Shown: positions 38,894-49,811 of the stretch, piece by piece
Layout of the letters: every line of letters starts with the position of its first letter
Position numbering within the stretch: position 1 is the first letter of the stretch
From: Pseudoroseicyclus aestuarii
GTDB taxonomy: Bacteria; Pseudomonadota; Alphaproteobacteria; Rhodobacterales; Rhodobacteraceae
Assembly: GCF_003217255.1 (NCBI RefSeq)
Contig: NZ_QJTE01000001.1
Coordinates: 248,001 to 312,000 of the forward strand
DNA: 64,000 nt
Direction: 5' to 3'
Notes under the pieces: generated by a model
The model's database searches: none
The model's input: the letters and a program-made list of their open reading frames with translations, nothing else
Told to the model about the DNA's origin: nothing
Translations under genes and position numbers: made by a program

Positions 38894-39493
38894 ATGCCGA
38901 AGCTGGGAATGGAGCCGATCCGGCGCGCCGCGCTGGTGCGTGCGACGATCGACGAGATCGGCGCCAAGGGATCGCTGTCGGTCACCGTGGCGCAGATCGC
39001 GCGGCGGGCCGGGGTCTCCAGCGCGCTGGCGCATCACTACTTCGGCGCGAAGGACCGGATCTTTCTGGCCGCGATGCGCCACCTGCTGACGGTCTACGGC
39101 GCCGAGGTGCGCGGTGCGCTCGCCATGGCGCGCGGGCCGCGGGCGCGGAGCGAGGCGCTGATCCGCGCCAGCTTCGCGCAGTCGAACTTCCGCCCCGAGG
39201 CGGTCGCGGCCTGGCTGAACTTCTATTCGCTGGCCCGCACCGACCCCGAGGCGGCGCGGCTGCTGCGGGTCTATCACCGGCGGCTGCAGTCGAACCTGCG
39301 GCACGAGCTTGCGCCCTTGGTCGGCCCGCGCGCCCGCGACGCGGCGGAACGGATCGCCGGGTTGATCGACGGCCTCTACCTGCGGCAGGGGCTGGCCAGC
39401 GGAGACGGCGCGACACAGCGGCGCGCCGATCCGGATGCCGCCGAGGCGGTGCGGCTGGTGCTGACCGCCCTGGACATGGAGATTGCACGATGA
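38894..39493 (+). CDS. betI: transcriptional repressor BetI
   Basis: TetR-family repressor of choline-to-betaine genes, relieved by choline. It has 199 residues beginning MPKLGMEPIRRAALVRATIDEI, almost the signature start of BetI, then the helix-turn-helix TVAQIARRAGVSSALAHHYFGAKD (residues about 30-55) and the ligand-binding half with PEAVAAWLNFYSLARTDP near 100. ATG 38894 matches the family start; an upstream in-frame ATG at 38858 lies inside the leader inverted repeat. The stop overlaps betC by 4 bases. Confidence 0.95.
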   Translation: MPKLGMEPIRRAALVRATIDEIGAKGSLSVTVAQIARRAGVSSALAHHYFGAKDRIFLAAMRHLLTVYGAEVRGALAMARGPRARSEALIRASFAQSNFRPEAVAAWLNFYSLARTDPEAARLLRVYHRRLQSNLRHELAPLVGPRARDAAERIAGLIDGLYLRQGLASGDGATQRRADPDAAEAVRLVLTALDMEIAR

Positions 39494-41040
39494 CGACGAA
39501 CGACACGCGACCCGGCGACAAACCGGGGCCGAACATCCTGATCCTGATGGCTGACCAGCTGAACGGCACCCTCTTCGAGGACGGGCCGGCGGACTGGCTG
39601 CATGCGCCGAACCTGCGCAAGCTGGCGCAGCGCAGCACGCGCTTTGTCAATGCCTATACCGGCAGCCCGCTCTGCGCGCCGGGCCGGGCGGCCTTCATGT
39701 CGGGCCAGCTTCCGGGGCGGACGGGCGTCTACGACAACGCGGCCGAGTTCCGATCCTCGGTCACGACCTATGCGCACCACCTGCGCCGCGCCGGCTGGCA
39801 GACGATCCTCTCGGGCAAGATGCACTTCGTCGGCCCCGACCAGCTGCACGGGCTGGAACACCGGCTGACGACAGACATCTACCCGGCCGATTTCGGCTGG
39901 ACCCCCGACTGGCGCAAGCCGGGCGAGCGGATCGACTGGTGGTACCACAACCTCGGCTCGGTCACCGGGGCGGGGGTCGCCGAGATCTCGAACCAGCTGG
40001 AATACGACGACGAGGTCGCGCACGAGGCCAAGGCCAAGCTTTACGACCTCGCGCGCGGGCACGACGCGCGGCCCTGGTGCATGACCGTCAGCTTCACCCA
40101 TCCGCACGACCCTTACGTCGCGCGGCGCAAGCACTGGGATCTGTACAACGACTGCGAGCACCTCGAGCCCGAGGGGGAGGCGATCCCCTACGATCAGGCC
40201 GATCCGCATTCGCAGCGCCTTCTCGATGCCGCCGATGCCGAGAACTTCGACATCCAGACCCGCGACGTGCGCCGGGCGCGGCAGGGGTATTTCGCCAATA
40301 TCTCCTACATCGACGAGAAGGTCGGAGAGATCCTGCAGGTGCTGGAAGATACCCGGCAGGAGGCGATCATCATCTTCCTCTCGGATCACGGCGACATGCT
40401 GGGCGAGCGGGGTCTCTGGTTCAAGATGAGCTTCTACGAGGGCTCTGCCCGCGTGCCGCTGATGATCGCCGCGCCGGGGATGGAGCCGGGGCGCGTCGAG
40501 ACGCCGGTCTCGACCATGGATCTGGTGCCGACCTTGGCCGACCTCGCCGGTCTCGATCTTGCCGAGGTGCAGCCATGGACCGATGGCACCAGCCTCGCGC
40601 CGCTGGGCCGGGGCGAGGCGCGGAGCGAGCCGGTCGCGGTAGAATACGCCGCCGAGGGTTCCATCGCGCCGATGGGCTGTCTGGTGGCAGAGCATGAGGG
40701 CAAGCGGTGGAAATACACCTGCTGCCCGGTCGATCCCGAGCAGCTTTTCGACCTGACCAGCGACCCGCGCGAGCGGAACGATCTGGCCGGGGACGCGGCG
40801 CAGTCGCAGGTGCTGGAGCACTTCCGTGCCATGGCGGCGGAGCGTTGGGATTTCGCCCGCTACGACGCCGAGGTGCGGCAGAGCCAGGCGCAGCGCTGGG
40901 TCGTCTACGAGGCCTTGCGGCAGGGCGGCTACTACCCCTGGGATTACCAGCCGCTCAAGCAGGCGTCCGACCGCTACATGCGAAACCACATGGATCTCAA
41001 CGTGCTGGAGGAAGCGCAGCGCTTCCCCCGCGGCGAATGA
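39490..41040 (+). CDS. betC: choline-sulfatase
   Basis: Hydrolyses choline-O-sulfate to choline and sulfate, feeding the betaine pathway and sulfur supply. It has 516 residues; the formylglycine sulfatase signature [12 protein letters not shown] lies at Cys62, with the metal-binding [10 protein letters not shown] near 18, [13 protein letters not shown] near 108 and [12 protein letters not shown] near 300 all intact. The C-terminal oligomerisation tail (RRQ-like [16 protein letters not shown]) is typical of choline sulfatases. There is no signal peptide, so it is cytoplasmic. Cys-type activation requires a formylglycine-generating enzyme encoded elsewhere. It overlaps betI by 4 bases. Confidence 0.95.
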   Translation: MTTNDTRPGDKPGPNILILMADQLNGTLFEDGPADWLHAPNLRKLAQRSTRFVNAYTGSPLCAPGRAAFMSGQLPGRTGVYDNAAEFRSSVTTYAHHLRRAGWQTILSGKMHFVGPDQLHGLEHRLTTDIYPADFGWTPDWRKPGERIDWWYHNLGSVTGAGVAEISNQLEYDDEVAHEAKAKLYDLARGHDARPWCMTVSFTHPHDPYVARRKHWDLYNDCEHLEPEGEAIPYDQADPHSQRLLDAADAENFDIQTRDVRRARQGYFANISYIDEKVGEILQVLEDTRQEAIIIFLSDHGDMLGERGLWFKMSFYEGSARVPLMIAAPGMEPGRVETPVSTMDLVPTLADLAGLDLAEVQPWTDGTSLAPLGRGEARSEPVAVEYAAEGSIAPMGCLVAEHEGKRWKYTCCPVDPEQLFDLTSDPRERNDLAGDAAQSQVLEHFRAMAAERWDFARYDAEVRQSQAQRWVVYEALRQGGYYPWDYQPLKQASDRYMRNHMDLNVLEEAQRFPRGE

Positions 41041-41051
41041 CGGAGGCCCCG

Positions 41052-42509
41052 ATGACCTATGCCACGCAGCCCGAGGGCAGCCACTACATCGCCGGCAGCT
41101 ATGCCGAGGATACCGCCGGCACGGACCTGCCGGTGATCTTCCCCGGTGACGGCAGCACCATCGCCACCCTGCACGAGGCGACGCCGGACATCGTCGATCG
41201 CGCGCTGGCGGCGGCCAAGGCGGCGCAGCCCGCCTGGGCCGCGCTGCGCGGGGTGGAGCGGGGGCGCATCCTGCTGCGCGCCGCCCAGATCATCCGCGAG
41301 CGCAACCGCGATCTGTCGATCCTCGAGACGATGGACACCGGCAAGCCGCTGCAGGAGACGCTGGTCGCCGACGCCGCCTCTGCCGCCGAGGCGCTGGAGT
41401 ATTTCGGCGGCCTCGCCGGCGCGATCACCGGCGAGCATATCCCGGTGGGCGAGGATTTCGTCTATACCCGGCGCGAGGCGCTGGGCGTGACCGTCGGCAT
41501 CGGCGCCTGGAACTATCCCACGCAGATCGCCGCCTGGAAGGCCGCGCCCTCGCTCGCCTGCGGCAATACCATGGTCTTCAAGCCCAGCGAGACGACGCCA
41601 CTCTGCGCGCTGAAGCTGGCCGAGATCCTGACCGAGGCGGGCGCCCCGCCGGGCGTCTTCAACGTGGTGCAGGGTGCCGGCACGGTCGGCGCGCAGCTGA
41701 TCGAGGACGGCCGCGTGGCCAAGGTCTCTCTCACCGGGTCGGTGCCGACGGGCAAGAAGGTCTATGCCGCCGCCGCGCAGCACATCAAGTCGGTGACGAT
41801 GGAGCTGGGGGGCAAGTCGCCGCTGATCGTCTTCGACGATGCCGATCTTGACGACGCCGTCTCTGGCGCGATCAACGGTAACTTCTATTCCACCGGGCAG
41901 ATCTGCTCGAACGGGACGCGGGTCTTCGTGCAGTCCGGCATCAAGGAGCGGTTCCTCGAGCGGCTGGCGGAGCGGATGAAGGGCATCCGCATTGGAGACG
42001 TGCTGGACGAGGCGACCAATATCGGCCCCATGGTCAGCGCCCGCCAGCGCGAGATCGTGCAGGGCTTCCTCGCCAAGGGGCAGGAGGAAGGCGCGCGGCT
42101 GGTCACAGGTGGCGGCGTGCCCGAGGGCGCGGGCTTCTGGATCGAGCCGGCCGTCTTCGCCGATGTCACCGACGAGATGACCATCGCCCGCGAGGAGATC
42201 TTCGGGCCCGTCATGTCGGTGCTGGACTTCGAGACCGAGGTCGAGGTGCTGGAGCGGGCGAATGGCACGGACTACGGCCTCTCGGCAGGCGTATTCACGC
42301 GCGATCTCGCCCGCGGGCACCGCATGGCCGCCGCGCTTCAGGCCGGGACCTGCTGGATCAACACCTACAACCTGACCCCGGTCGAGGCGCCCTTCGGCGG
42401 CGTCAAGATGTCGGGCGTGGGCCGCGAGAACGGCTGGGCCGCGATCGAGCACTGGTCCGCCCCGAAAAGCGTCTACGTCGCCACCGGCCCCTGCGAGGCG
42501 CCGTTTTAA
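41052..42509 (+). CDS. betB: betaine-aldehyde dehydrogenase
   Basis: NAD(P)-dependent oxidation of betaine aldehyde to glycine betaine. The 485-residue protein shows Asn154 and Lys177 ([18 protein letters not shown]), Glu251 (MELGGKSP) and the catalytic Cys285 ([11 protein letters not shown]). ATG 41052 has a CGGAGG site 5-6 bases upstream and gives the family length; an earlier ATG at 41037, overlapping the betC stop, would add only MTEAP. The gene is followed by an unusual 38-base hairpin before betA. Confidence 0.95.
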   Translation: MTYATQPEGSHYIAGSYAEDTAGTDLPVIFPGDGSTIATLHEATPDIVDRALAAAKAAQPAWAALRGVERGRILLRAAQIIRERNRDLSILETMDTGKPLQETLVADAASAAEALEYFGGLAGAITGEHIPVGEDFVYTRREALGVTVGIGAWNYPTQIAAWKAAPSLACGNTMVFKPSETTPLCALKLAEILTEAGAPPGVFNVVQGAGTVGAQLIEDGRVAKVSLTGSVPTGKKVYAAAAQHIKSVTMELGGKSPLIVFDDADLDDAVSGAINGNFYSTGQICSNGTRVFVQSGIKERFLERLAERMKGIRIGDVLDEATNIGPMVSARQREIVQGFLAKGQEEGARLVTGGGVPEGAGFWIEPAVFADVTDEMTIAREEIFGPVMSVLDFETEVEVLERANGTDYGLSAGVFTRDLARGHRMAAALQAGTCWINTYNLTPVEAPFGGVKMSGVGRENGWAAIEHWSAPKSVYVATGPCEAPF

Positions 42510-42519
42510 AGCAAAAATG

Positions 42520-42557
42520 CGCGCTGCCGCGCATGCGATTTCGCAGGCGGCAGCGCG
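42520..42557. promoter_or_regulatory. large two-tier hairpin between betB and betA
   Basis: A perfect 11-bp stem (CGCGCTGCCGC 42520-42530 / GCGGCAGCGCG 42547-42557) encloses a second 4-bp stem TGCG/CGCA with an ATTT loop (42534-42545). On the plus strand there is no T-run after it, so it is not a typical terminator for betICB; on the minus strand it would be followed by TTTTT. It may be an mRNA stability or processing element separating betB from betA. Confidence 0.55.
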
Positions 42558-42619
42558 ACGTGAAATTTCGGGGCGCGGGGCCGGCGGCACCGCGCGCCAA
42601 GCCGTGAAAGGGCAGGGCG

Positions 42620-44272
42620 ATGGAAGCCGATTATGTCATCGTGGGCGCGGGCAGCGCGGGCTGCGCCATGGCCTACCGCCTGAGCGAGGCGGGAAAATCC
42701 GTCATCGTGATCGAACACGGCGGCTCGGACGCCGGGCCCTTCATCCAGATGCCGGCAGCACTGAGCTACCCGATGAACATGGCGCGCTACGACTGGGGTT
42801 TGAAGTCCGAGCCGGAGCCGCATCTGGGCGGGCGCGTGCTGGCGACGCCGCGCGGCAAGGTGATCGGCGGCTCGTCGTCGATCAACGGGATGGTCTACGT
42901 GCGCGGCCATGCGCGCGACTTCGACCACTGGGCCGAAAGCGGCGCGGCGGGCTGGGGCTATGCCGACGTGCTGCCCTACTTCAAGCGGATGGAAACCTGG
43001 CACGGCGGAGAGCCGGATCAGGGCTGGCGCGGCCATGACGGGCCGGTGCACATCACCCGCGGGCCGCGCACCAACCCGCTGACCCGCGCCTTCGTCGAGG
43101 CCGGGCATCAGGCGGGCTACCCGCTGACCGAGGATTACAACGGCCGCCAGCAAGAGGGCTTCGGCCCGATGGAGGCGACGATCTGGCGCGGCCGCCGCTG
43201 GTCCGCCGCCAAGGCCTACCTGCGCCCGGCGCTTAGGCGCGACAACTGCACGCTGGTGAACGGCCTCGCCCGCCGCGTGGTGATCGAAGAAGGGCGCGCC
43301 CGCGGCGTGGAGCTGACGCGGCGCGGCCGGACCGAGGTGATCCGCGCAAGGGCCGAGGTGATCCTCGCCGCCTCGTCGCTCAATTCGCCGAAGCTGCTGA
43401 TGCTTTCGGGGATCGGGCCGGCGGCGCATCTGGCCGAGCACGGGATCGAGGTGCTGGCAGACCGCCCCGGCGTCGGGGCGAACCTGCAGGACCACCTCGA
43501 GATGTATATCCAGATGAAGGCGACCAAGCCGGTCTCGCTTTTCCGCTACTGGAACCTCTGGGGCAAGGGCCTGCTGGGTGCGCAGTGGCTGCTGACGAGC
43601 AAGGGCCTCGCCGCCTCGAACCAGTTCGAGAGCGCGGGCTTCATCCGCAGCCGCGCGGGCGTCGAGTACCCGGACATCCAGTATCACTTCATGCCGCTCG
43701 CGGTGCGCTACGACGGGCAGGCGGCGGCCGGCGGGCACGGCTTCCAGGCACATGTCGGGCCGATGCGCTCGGCCTCGCGCGGGTCTGTGACGCTGCGCAG
43801 CAGCGATCCCGCCGACGCGCCCGTCATCCGCTTCAACTACATGAGCACCGAGCAGGACTGGGAGGATTTCCGTGCCTGCATCCGCCTGACGCGCGAGATC
43901 TTCGCCCAAGACGCCTTCGCCCCCTTCCGGGGCGAGGAGATCCTGCCGGGCGCGGCGGCGCAGAGCGACGAGGCGCTGGACGCGCAGATCCGCGAGCATG
44001 TCGAAAGCGCCTATCACCCCTGCGGCACCTGCCGCATGGGTGCGCGTGACGATGCCCATGCCGTCGTCGATCCCGAATGCCGGGTGATCGGGGTCGAGGG
44101 GCTGCGGCTTGCCGACAGCTCCATCTTCCCGCGCATCACCAACGGCAACCTCAACGGGCCCTCGATGATGACGGGCGAGAAGGCCGCCGATCATATCCTC
44201 GGCCGGGCGCCGCTGGCGGCCGAGAACGCAGAGCCCTGGATCCATCCCGACTGGCGGGAGGCGCAGCGCTAG
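42620..44272 (+). CDS. betA: choline dehydrogenase
   Basis: GMC-family flavoprotein that oxidises choline to betaine aldehyde, feeding electrons to the respiratory chain. It has 550 residues: the FAD motif [19 protein letters not shown] at the N-terminus, [20 protein letters not shown] near 80 (GMC signature 1), [21 protein letters not shown] near 255 (signature 2), and [12 protein letters not shown] near 465 with the active-site histidine. The C-terminal [21 protein letters not shown] completes the family pattern. A GGGCAGGG site precedes ATG 42620. No choline transporter gene lies in the cluster. The stop is 18 bases from the convergent maeB stop. Confidence 0.95.
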   Translation: MEADYVIVGAGSAGCAMAYRLSEAGKSVIVIEHGGSDAGPFIQMPAALSYPMNMARYDWGLKSEPEPHLGGRVLATPRGKVIGGSSSINGMVYVRGHARDFDHWAESGAAGWGYADVLPYFKRMETWHGGEPDQGWRGHDGPVHITRGPRTNPLTRAFVEAGHQAGYPLTEDYNGRQQEGFGPMEATIWRGRRWSAAKAYLRPALRRDNCTLVNGLARRVVIEEGRARGVELTRRGRTEVIRARAEVILAASSLNSPKLLMLSGIGPAAHLAEHGIEVLADRPGVGANLQDHLEMYIQMKATKPVSLFRYWNLWGKGLLGAQWLLTSKGLAASNQFESAGFIRSRAGVEYPDIQYHFMPLAVRYDGQAAAGGHGFQAHVGPMRSASRGSVTLRSSDPADAPVIRFNYMSTEQDWEDFRACIRLTREIFAQDAFAPFRGEEILPGAAAQSDEALDAQIREHVESAYHPCGTCRMGARDDAHAVVDPECRVIGVEGLRLADSSIFPRITNGNLNGPSMMTGEKAADHILGRAPLAAENAEPWIHPDWREAQR

Positions 44273-44290
44273 GCCGCGCCTCCCCCGCGC

Positions 44291-46579
44291 TCAGCCGTAG
44301 TGCGTGACCGGGGTGCCGGCGATGGCGGCCATGTTGAGCAGCCCCCGCGCGGTGATCGAGGGGGTGACGATATGCGCCCGGTTCGACATGCCCATGAGGA
44401 TCGGCCCGACCTCGAGGCCGTCGCCCTTCATCTTGAGGATGTTGCGCACGCCCGAGGCCGCGTCGGTATTGGCGAAGACGAGGCAGTTCGCCGCCCCCGT
44501 CATCCGCGATTGCGGCAGGATCCGCTCGCGCAGCTCGGGGTCGAGCGCGGCATCGACATGCATCTCGCCCTCGTAGGTGAAATCGCGCGGCTCCGCGTCG
44601 AGGATCTCGAGCGCAGCGCGCATCCGGCGGCCGGAGCCGCTGTCGAGGTTGCCGAACTGCGAATGCGAGCAGAGCGCGATCTTCGGCTCGAGCCCGAAGC
44701 GGCGGACGTGGCGGGCGCAGCCCTTGACCGTCTCGGCGATCTGCTCGGGCGTCGGCTCGGTGTTGATCTGCGTGTCTGCGACGAAGAGCGGCCCGTCCTC
44801 GAGGATCATCAGGCTCAGCGCGCCGGCGGTCTGGCGCCCGTTCGAGCCCAGGACCTGGGTGACGTACTTCAGGTGCCAGAGGTACTGGCCGAAGGTGCCG
44901 CAGAGCATGCTGTCGGCCTCGTCGCGCTGGACCATGACCGCGGCGATGGCGGTCGTGTTGGTGCGCATGATGGCACGGGCCTGATCGGGGCTGACGCCGC
45001 GGCGGGCCATGATCTCGTGGTAGGTGCCCCAGTAGTCGCGGTAGCGCGGGTCGTTCTCGGGGTTCACCAGCTCGAAATCGCGGCCCGGGCGGATCGTCAG
45101 GCCGAAGCGCTCGCAGCGGCTTTCCACGACGTCGGGACGGCCGATCAGGATCGGCGTGTCGGTCGTCTCCTCCATCATCGCCTGGGCGGTGCGCAGAACG
45201 CGCTCATCCTCGCCCTCGGCGAAGGCGATGCGGCGGACGGAGCTGCGCGCGGCGTCGAAGACCGGGCGCATCAGCAGCGAGGAGCGGAAGACCGACTGGT
45301 CGAGCTGCTGCTTGTAGGCGGCGCTGTCGGTCAGCGGGCGCAGCGCGACGCCAGTGCGGGTGGCGGCCTCGGCCACGGCCGAGGCGACGACGCCCATCAG
45401 CCGCGGATCGAAGGGCTTGGGGATCAGGTAGTCGGGGCCGAAGGTCATCTGCTCGCCATGGTAGGCGGCGGCGGCCTCGGCGCTGGTGGTGGCGCGGGCG
45501 AGGGCGGCGATGCCCTCGATGCAGGCGATCTTCATCTCGTCGTTGATCGTCGTCGCGCCGACATCGAGCGCGCCGCGGAAGATGAAGGGGTAGCACAGGA
45601 CATTGTTGACCTGGTTCGGGAAGTCCGACCGGCCCGTGGCGATGATCGCGCCGGGTGCGACGGCGCGGGCGAGATCGGGCATGATCTCGGGGTGGGGGTT
45701 GGCGAGGGCGAAGATGATCGGCCGCTCGGCCATGCGCGCGACCATGTCCTGCGTCAGGACGCCCGGGCCCGACAGCCCGAGGAAGAGGTCCGCGCCCTCG
45801 ATCCCCTCGGCCAGGGTGCCGCTGCCGCCGGGCTGCGCATAGGCGGCCTTCTGCGGCGTCATGCCGGCCTCGCGCCCCTCGTGGACGAGGCCCTCGAGGT
45901 CGTAGAGGTGGATGTTCTCGCGCCGGACGCCCAGCTTCACCAGCATGTCGAGGCAGGCGATGCCGGCCGCGCCGCCGCCCGTCGAGACCACCTTGAGATC
46001 GGCCCAGTCCTTGCCCACCACGCGCAGCGCATTGGTCGCGGCGGCGCCGACGACGATGGCGGTGCCGTGCTGGTCGTCGTGGAAGACGGGGATGTTCATC
46101 CGCTCGCGGCAGAGCCGTTCGACGGTGAAGCAGTCAGGGGCCTTGATATCCTCGAGGTTGATGGCGCCGAAGGTCGGCTCCAGCGCGCAGACGATATCGG
46201 CCAGCTTCTCGGGGTCGCTCTCGTTCAGCTCGATGTCGAAGCAGTCGATATCGGCGAATTTCTTGAACAGGACCGCCTTGCCTTCCATCACCGGCTTGGA
46301 GGCGAGCGCGCCGATATTGCCCAGCCCCAGCACCGCGGTGCCGTTCGAGACGACGGCGACGAGGTTGCCGCGCGCGGTGTAGTCGCGGGCGGTATCGGGA
46401 TCCTTGCCGATCTCGATGCAGGCCTCTGCGACGCCGGGAGAGTAGGCGCGCGCGAGGTCGCGGCCATTGGCCAGCGGCTTGGTCGCCCGGATCTCGAGCT
46501 TGCCGGGTCTCGGCAGGCGGTGGTAATCCAGTGCGGCCTGGCGCAGCCCAGCCTGATGCTCGTCCGGCGCGTCTGTCAT
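44291..46579 (-). CDS. maeB: NADP-type malic enzyme with phosphotransacetylase-like C-terminal domain
   Basis: Oxidative decarboxylation of malate to pyruvate, supplying NADPH. It has 762 residues, the MaeB hybrid size: residues about 1-430 are the malic enzyme domain ([11 protein letters not shown] near 43, [20 protein letters not shown] near 75, [13 protein letters not shown] near 162, NAD(P) motif [13 protein letters not shown] near 195), and about 440-762 a phosphotransacetylase-like domain ([42 protein letters not shown]). The C-terminal domain is non-catalytic in characterised relatives and mediates acetyl-CoA regulation. ATG 46579 follows a GGGGGA site. Confidence 0.96.
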   Translation of the reverse strand: MTDAPDEHQAGLRQAALDYHRLPRPGKLEIRATKPLANGRDLARAYSPGVAEACIEIGKDPDTARDYTARGNLVAVVSNGTAVLGLGNIGALASKPVMEGKAVLFKKFADIDCFDIELNESDPEKLADIVCALEPTFGAINLEDIKAPDCFTVERLCRERMNIPVFHDDQHGTAIVVGAAATNALRVVGKDWADLKVVSTGGGAAGIACLDMLVKLGVRRENIHLYDLEGLVHEGREAGMTPQKAAYAQPGGSGTLAEGIEGADLFLGLSGPGVLTQDMVARMAERPIIFALANPHPEIMPDLARAVAPGAIIATGRSDFPNQVNNVLCYPFIFRGALDVGATTINDEMKIACIEGIAALARATTSAEAAAAYHGEQMTFGPDYLIPKPFDPRLMGVVASAVAEAATRTGVALRPLTDSAAYKQQLDQSVFRSSLLMRPVFDAARSSVRRIAFAEGEDERVLRTAQAMMEETTDTPILIGRPDVVESRCERFGLTIRPGRDFELVNPENDPRYRDYWGTYHEIMARRGVSPDQARAIMRTNTTAIAAVMVQRDEADSMLCGTFGQYLWHLKYVTQVLGSNGRQTAGALSLMILEDGPLFVADTQINTEPTPEQIAETVKGCARHVRRFGLEPKIALCSHSQFGNLDSGSGRRMRAALEILDAEPRDFTYEGEMHVDAALDPELRERILPQSRMTGAANCLVFANTDAASGVRNILKMKGDGLEVGPILMGMSNRAHIVTPSITARGLLNMAAIAGTPVTHYG

Positions 46580-46741
46580 GCTGTCCCCCGTTGAAGAATG
46601 GTGCAGCGTTAAACCATCCGCGCGGCAGGGGGAAAGGGCTAAGGCGCCCGGCGGGCGTTCTGCCGCTGCCGCAGCGACCCGGCTTGCGCTTTGCCCGCCG
46701 GGGGCGTCACACTCGGGCTCGTCAGAGCCGGGAGGATGCAG

Positions 46742-47161
46742 ATGGCGGACGAGATGGAGCAGGCGCTGGTCGAGGCCGCGCGGGCCGTGCGCGAGAATGC
46801 CTATGTGCCCTATTCGCAGTTCAAGGTGGGCGCGGCGATCCGCACCCCCTCGGGCGCGGTGCACCTAGGCGTGAACGTGGAGAACGTCGCCTATCCCGAG
46901 GGCACCTGCGCCGAGGCCGGGGCGATCGCCGCCATGGTCGCCGCCGGCGAGGGGCGGATCGAGGCCGTCGCCGTGATCGCCGACAGCCCGCAGCCGGTCA
47001 GCCCCTGCGGCGGCTGCCGGCAGAAGCTGGCTGAGTTCGGCGAGGGGTCGGTGCCGGTGGTGCTGGCCACGACCGACGGCACGCTGCAGCGGACCACGCT
47101 GGCCGAGCTGCTGCCCGGCGTCTTCAGCCAGGCGCATATGGAGCGGGCGGGCCGCGGCTGA
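46742..47161 (+). CDS. cdd: cytidine deaminase
   Basis: Deaminates cytidine and deoxycytidine to uridine and deoxyuridine; 139 residues, the short tetrameric form. Zinc and catalytic residues are clear: TCAEAGAI (Cys and Glu at about 53-55; this family has Cys as first ligand) and SPCGGCRQKL (two Cys). YVPYSQFKVGAA at residues 19-30 binds substrate. ATG 46742 is preferred over ATG 46736, which lies directly after the GGAGG site with no spacing. It is the first gene of cdd-deoA-deoB, with a repeat copy between it and deoA. Confidence 0.94.
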   Translation: MADEMEQALVEAARAVRENAYVPYSQFKVGAAIRTPSGAVHLGVNVENVAYPEGTCAEAGAIAAMVAAGEGRIEAVAVIADSPQPVSPCGGCRQKLAEFGEGSVPVVLATTDGTLQRTTLAELLPGVFSQAHMERAGRG

Positions 47162-47210
47162 GCGCCCCCGGCAGGCCGGGCGCGGGGGCGCTGCCCCCGT
47201 CCGCGCGGGG

Positions 47211-47250
47211 CGCGGACTCCCCCGGGATACTTGCAAAGAGAAGAAAGGGA
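47211..47250 (+). repeat. intergenic repeat copy between cdd and deoA
   Basis: GCGGACTCCCCCGGGATACT, followed by TGCAAAGAGAAGAAAGGG, shares the CC-GG-ATA-TT core and GAGAAGAAAG tail with copies at 63054 and 6761 (the last inside xdhA). The tail runs into the deoA ribosome site (GGGAGGAG), so part of the element may serve deoA translation. The sequence before it (47184-47210) is GC-rich and partly self-complementary (GGGGGCGCTGCCCCC). Confidence 0.6.
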
Positions 47251-47256
47251 GGAGCC

Positions 47257-48576
47257 GTGCTGGATGCGAGCAGCCTGATCGCCGGTCTGCGCCGGGGCGA
47301 GGCACCGGCGCCAGAGGCGCTGGCCGATTTCGCGGCGGGCCTGGCCGAGGGGACCGTCAGCGACGCGCAGGCCGGCGCCTTCGCCATGGCGGTCTGCCTG
47401 AGGGGGCTGGGGCCGGAGGGACGCGTCGCGCTGACCGAAGGAATGCGCGATTCGGGGCGGGTGCTGTCCTGGGACCTGCCGGGGCCGGTGCTGGACAAGC
47501 ATTCGACCGGCGGGGTCGGCGACTGCGTCTCGCTGATCCTTGCGCCGGCACTGGCGGCGGTGGGCGCCTATGTGCCGATGATCTCGGGGCGCGGGCTGGG
47601 CCATACCGGCGGCACCCTCGACAAGCTGGAGGCGATTGCGGGCTACGAGACGCAGGTCGACGAGGCGCGGCTGCGGGCGGTGACCCGCGAGGTCGGCTGC
47701 GCCATCACCGGCGCCGGGCCGGGCATCGCCCCGGCGGACAAGCGGCTTTACGCGATCCGCGACGTGACGGGGACGGTCGAGAGCCTCGATCTGATCACCG
47801 CCTCGATCCTGTCGAAGAAGCTGGCCGCCGGGCTGGAGGGGCTGGTGCTGGACGTCAAATGCGGCGCCGGGGCCTTCATGAAGACGCCCGAGGCCGCGGT
47901 GGAATTGGGCCGGGCGCTGGTGGAGACCGCCAATGGCGCGGGCTGCCGCACGGCTGCGGTCGTCACCGCGATGGATCAACCACTCGCCCCGGCGCTGGGC
48001 AATGCCGTCGAGACCGGCGTTGCGATGCGCCTGCTGTCGGGGGAGCGCGAGGCCGCGCCGCGGCTGCATGACCTGACCGTCTTTCTGGGCGGGCGGCTGC
48101 TGGCGCTGGCCGGCAGCGCCGAGGGCGAGGGCGAGGAGGCGATCGCCCGGGCCATCGCCTCGGGCGCGGCGATGGAGCGCTTTGCCCGCATGGTGCATGC
48201 GCTGGGCGGCCCGCCCGACATGGAAGACGACTGGCGCACGCATCTGGCCCCCGCGCCGGTGCAGCGGGTGGTCACGGCGCAGGCCGCGGGGCGGCTGGCC
48301 GTCATCGACGGCGAGGCGCTGGGCCGCGCCGTCGTCGCGCTTGGCGGCGGGCGGCGGCGCGAGAGCGACCGCATCGACCCGCGCGTCGGGCTGACGGATA
48401 TGGCCGCGCTGGGCGCCGCTCTGTCGCCCGGAGACCGGCTTTGCACCGTGCATGCCGCCAGCGAGGGCGCCGCCGAGGCGGCAGAGGCCGCGGTGCGCGC
48501 CGCCCTCACCTTTGGCGAGGGGCCGGAGCCCAACCCGCTCGTCCTGCACCGCATCGATCCCAGGGAGGCGCCATGA
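47257..48576 (+). CDS. deoA: thymidine phosphorylase
   Basis: Phosphorolysis of thymidine or deoxyuridine to the base and 2-deoxyribose-1-phosphate. It has 439 residues with the family signature region DKHSTGGVGDCVSLILAP near 80, SGRGLGHTGGTLDKLEAI near 110, and KKLAAGLEGLVLDVKCGAGAFM near 188. GTG 47257 is the start, preceded by GGGAGGAG. It follows cdd after 95 bases, which hold a repeat copy, and overlaps deoB by 4 bases. Confidence 0.95.
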   Translation: MLDASSLIAGLRRGEAPAPEALADFAAGLAEGTVSDAQAGAFAMAVCLRGLGPEGRVALTEGMRDSGRVLSWDLPGPVLDKHSTGGVGDCVSLILAPALAAVGAYVPMISGRGLGHTGGTLDKLEAIAGYETQVDEARLRAVTREVGCAITGAGPGIAPADKRLYAIRDVTGTVESLDLITASILSKKLAAGLEGLVLDVKCGAGAFMKTPEAAVELGRALVETANGAGCRTAAVVTAMDQPLAPALGNAVETGVAMRLLSGEREAAPRLHDLTVFLGGRLLALAGSAEGEGEEAIARAIASGAAMERFARMVHALGGPPDMEDDWRTHLAPAPVQRVVTAQAAGRLAVIDGEALGRAVVALGGGRRRESDRIDPRVGLTDMAALGAALSPGDRLCTVHAASEGAAEAAEAAVRAALTFGEGPEPNPLVLHRIDPREAP

Positions 48577-49784
48577 CCCGCGCATTCGTCATCGTCCTCG
48601 ATTCGGTCGGCATCGGCGGCGCGCCCGATGCGGATCGCTTCTTCAACGGGAGCACGCCCGATACCGGCGCCAATACCCTGGGCCACATCGCGCAGGCCTG
48701 CGCGGCGGGGCGGGCCGAAACGGGGCGCAGCGGGCCGCTGCGCCTGCCGGTGCTGGACGGGCTGGGGCTGGGCCGCGCCGTGGCGCTGGCCTCAGGCCTC
48801 GAGGCGCCGGGCCTTGGCGCCGAACCGACCGGCGCCTGGGGCGCGGCGACCGAGCATTCGGCCGGCAAGGACACCCCCACCGGGCATTGGGAGCTGGCCG
48901 GCGTGCCGGTGCCCTGGGACTGGCACGTCTTTCCCAAGGCCGACCCCTGTTTCCCGCCAGAGATCACGCGCGCGCTTTGCGAGGCGGCAGGCACCGAGGG
49001 TATCCTCGGCAATCGCTATGCCTCGGGCACGCTGATCATCGAGGAGGAGGCCGCCGCCCATATGCGCAGCGGCTGGCCGATCTGCTACACCTCGGTCGAT
49101 TCGGTGCTGCAGATCGCCGCCCATGAAGAGCGTTTCGGGCTGGAGCGGCTATACGCGATGTGCCGCGCCGTCGCGCCGATGCTGCATGAGATGAAGGTGG
49201 GGCGGGTGATCGCGCGGCCCTTCGTCGGCGACGAGGCCTCGGGCTTTACCCGGACGCAGAACCGCAAGGATTTCGCCATCGAGCCGCCGGCGCCGACGCT
49301 GCTGGACGCGGTGCAGGGCGCCGGGCGGCAGGTCCACGCGGTGGGCAAGATCGGCGACATCTTCTCGATGCGCGGGGTCGATACGCTGGCCAAGGGGGAC
49401 GACGCGGCGCTGATGGATGCGCTCGACCGGCTGGCCGGGGAGGCGGGCGAGGGGGACCTCGTCTTCGCCAACCTCGTGGAATTCGACAGCCTCTGGGGGC
49501 ATCGGCGCGATCCCTCGGGCTATGCCCGGGCGCTGGAATGGGTCGATGGGCGCATCGGTGCGCTGATCGGGCGGCTGCGGGAGGGGGACCTGCTGCTGAT
49601 CACCGCCGATCACGGCAACGATCCGACCTTTGCCGGCACCGACCACACCCGCGAAAGGGTGCCGGTGCTGGCGCATGGGCTGGGGGTGCGAGAGCTGGGG
49701 ATCTGCGACTTCGTCGATGTCGCCGCCACGGTCACCGACTTCCTTGGCGTGCCCGCGGCGGGACAGGGGCACAGCCTGATCTGA
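48573..49784 (+). CDS. deoB: phosphopentomutase
   Basis: Converts deoxyribose-1-phosphate to deoxyribose-5-phosphate. The 403-residue alkaline-phosphatase-like enzyme begins RAFVIVLDSVGIGGAPDA (metal-binding Asp), with NTLGHIAQAC and the phosphorylated Thr motif KDTPTGHWEL near residue 108, and a C-terminal metal site LLITADHGNDPTFAGTDHTRE. The next enzyme, deoxyribose-phosphate aldolase (deoC), is not encoded in the window. ATG 48573 overlaps the deoA stop. Confidence 0.96.
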   Translation: MTRAFVIVLDSVGIGGAPDADRFFNGSTPDTGANTLGHIAQACAAGRAETGRSGPLRLPVLDGLGLGRAVALASGLEAPGLGAEPTGAWGAATEHSAGKDTPTGHWELAGVPVPWDWHVFPKADPCFPPEITRALCEAAGTEGILGNRYASGTLIIEEEAAAHMRSGWPICYTSVDSVLQIAAHEERFGLERLYAMCRAVAPMLHEMKVGRVIARPFVGDEASGFTRTQNRKDFAIEPPAPTLLDAVQGAGRQVHAVGKIGDIFSMRGVDTLAKGDDAALMDALDRLAGEAGEGDLVFANLVEFDSLWGHRRDPSGYARALEWVDGRIGALIGRLREGDLLLITADHGNDPTFAGTDHTRERVPVLAHGLGVRELGICDFVDVAATVTDFLGVPAAGQGHSLI

Positions 49785-49811
49785 CGCGGCGGCCTTCGGG
49801 GGCTGCGATTG

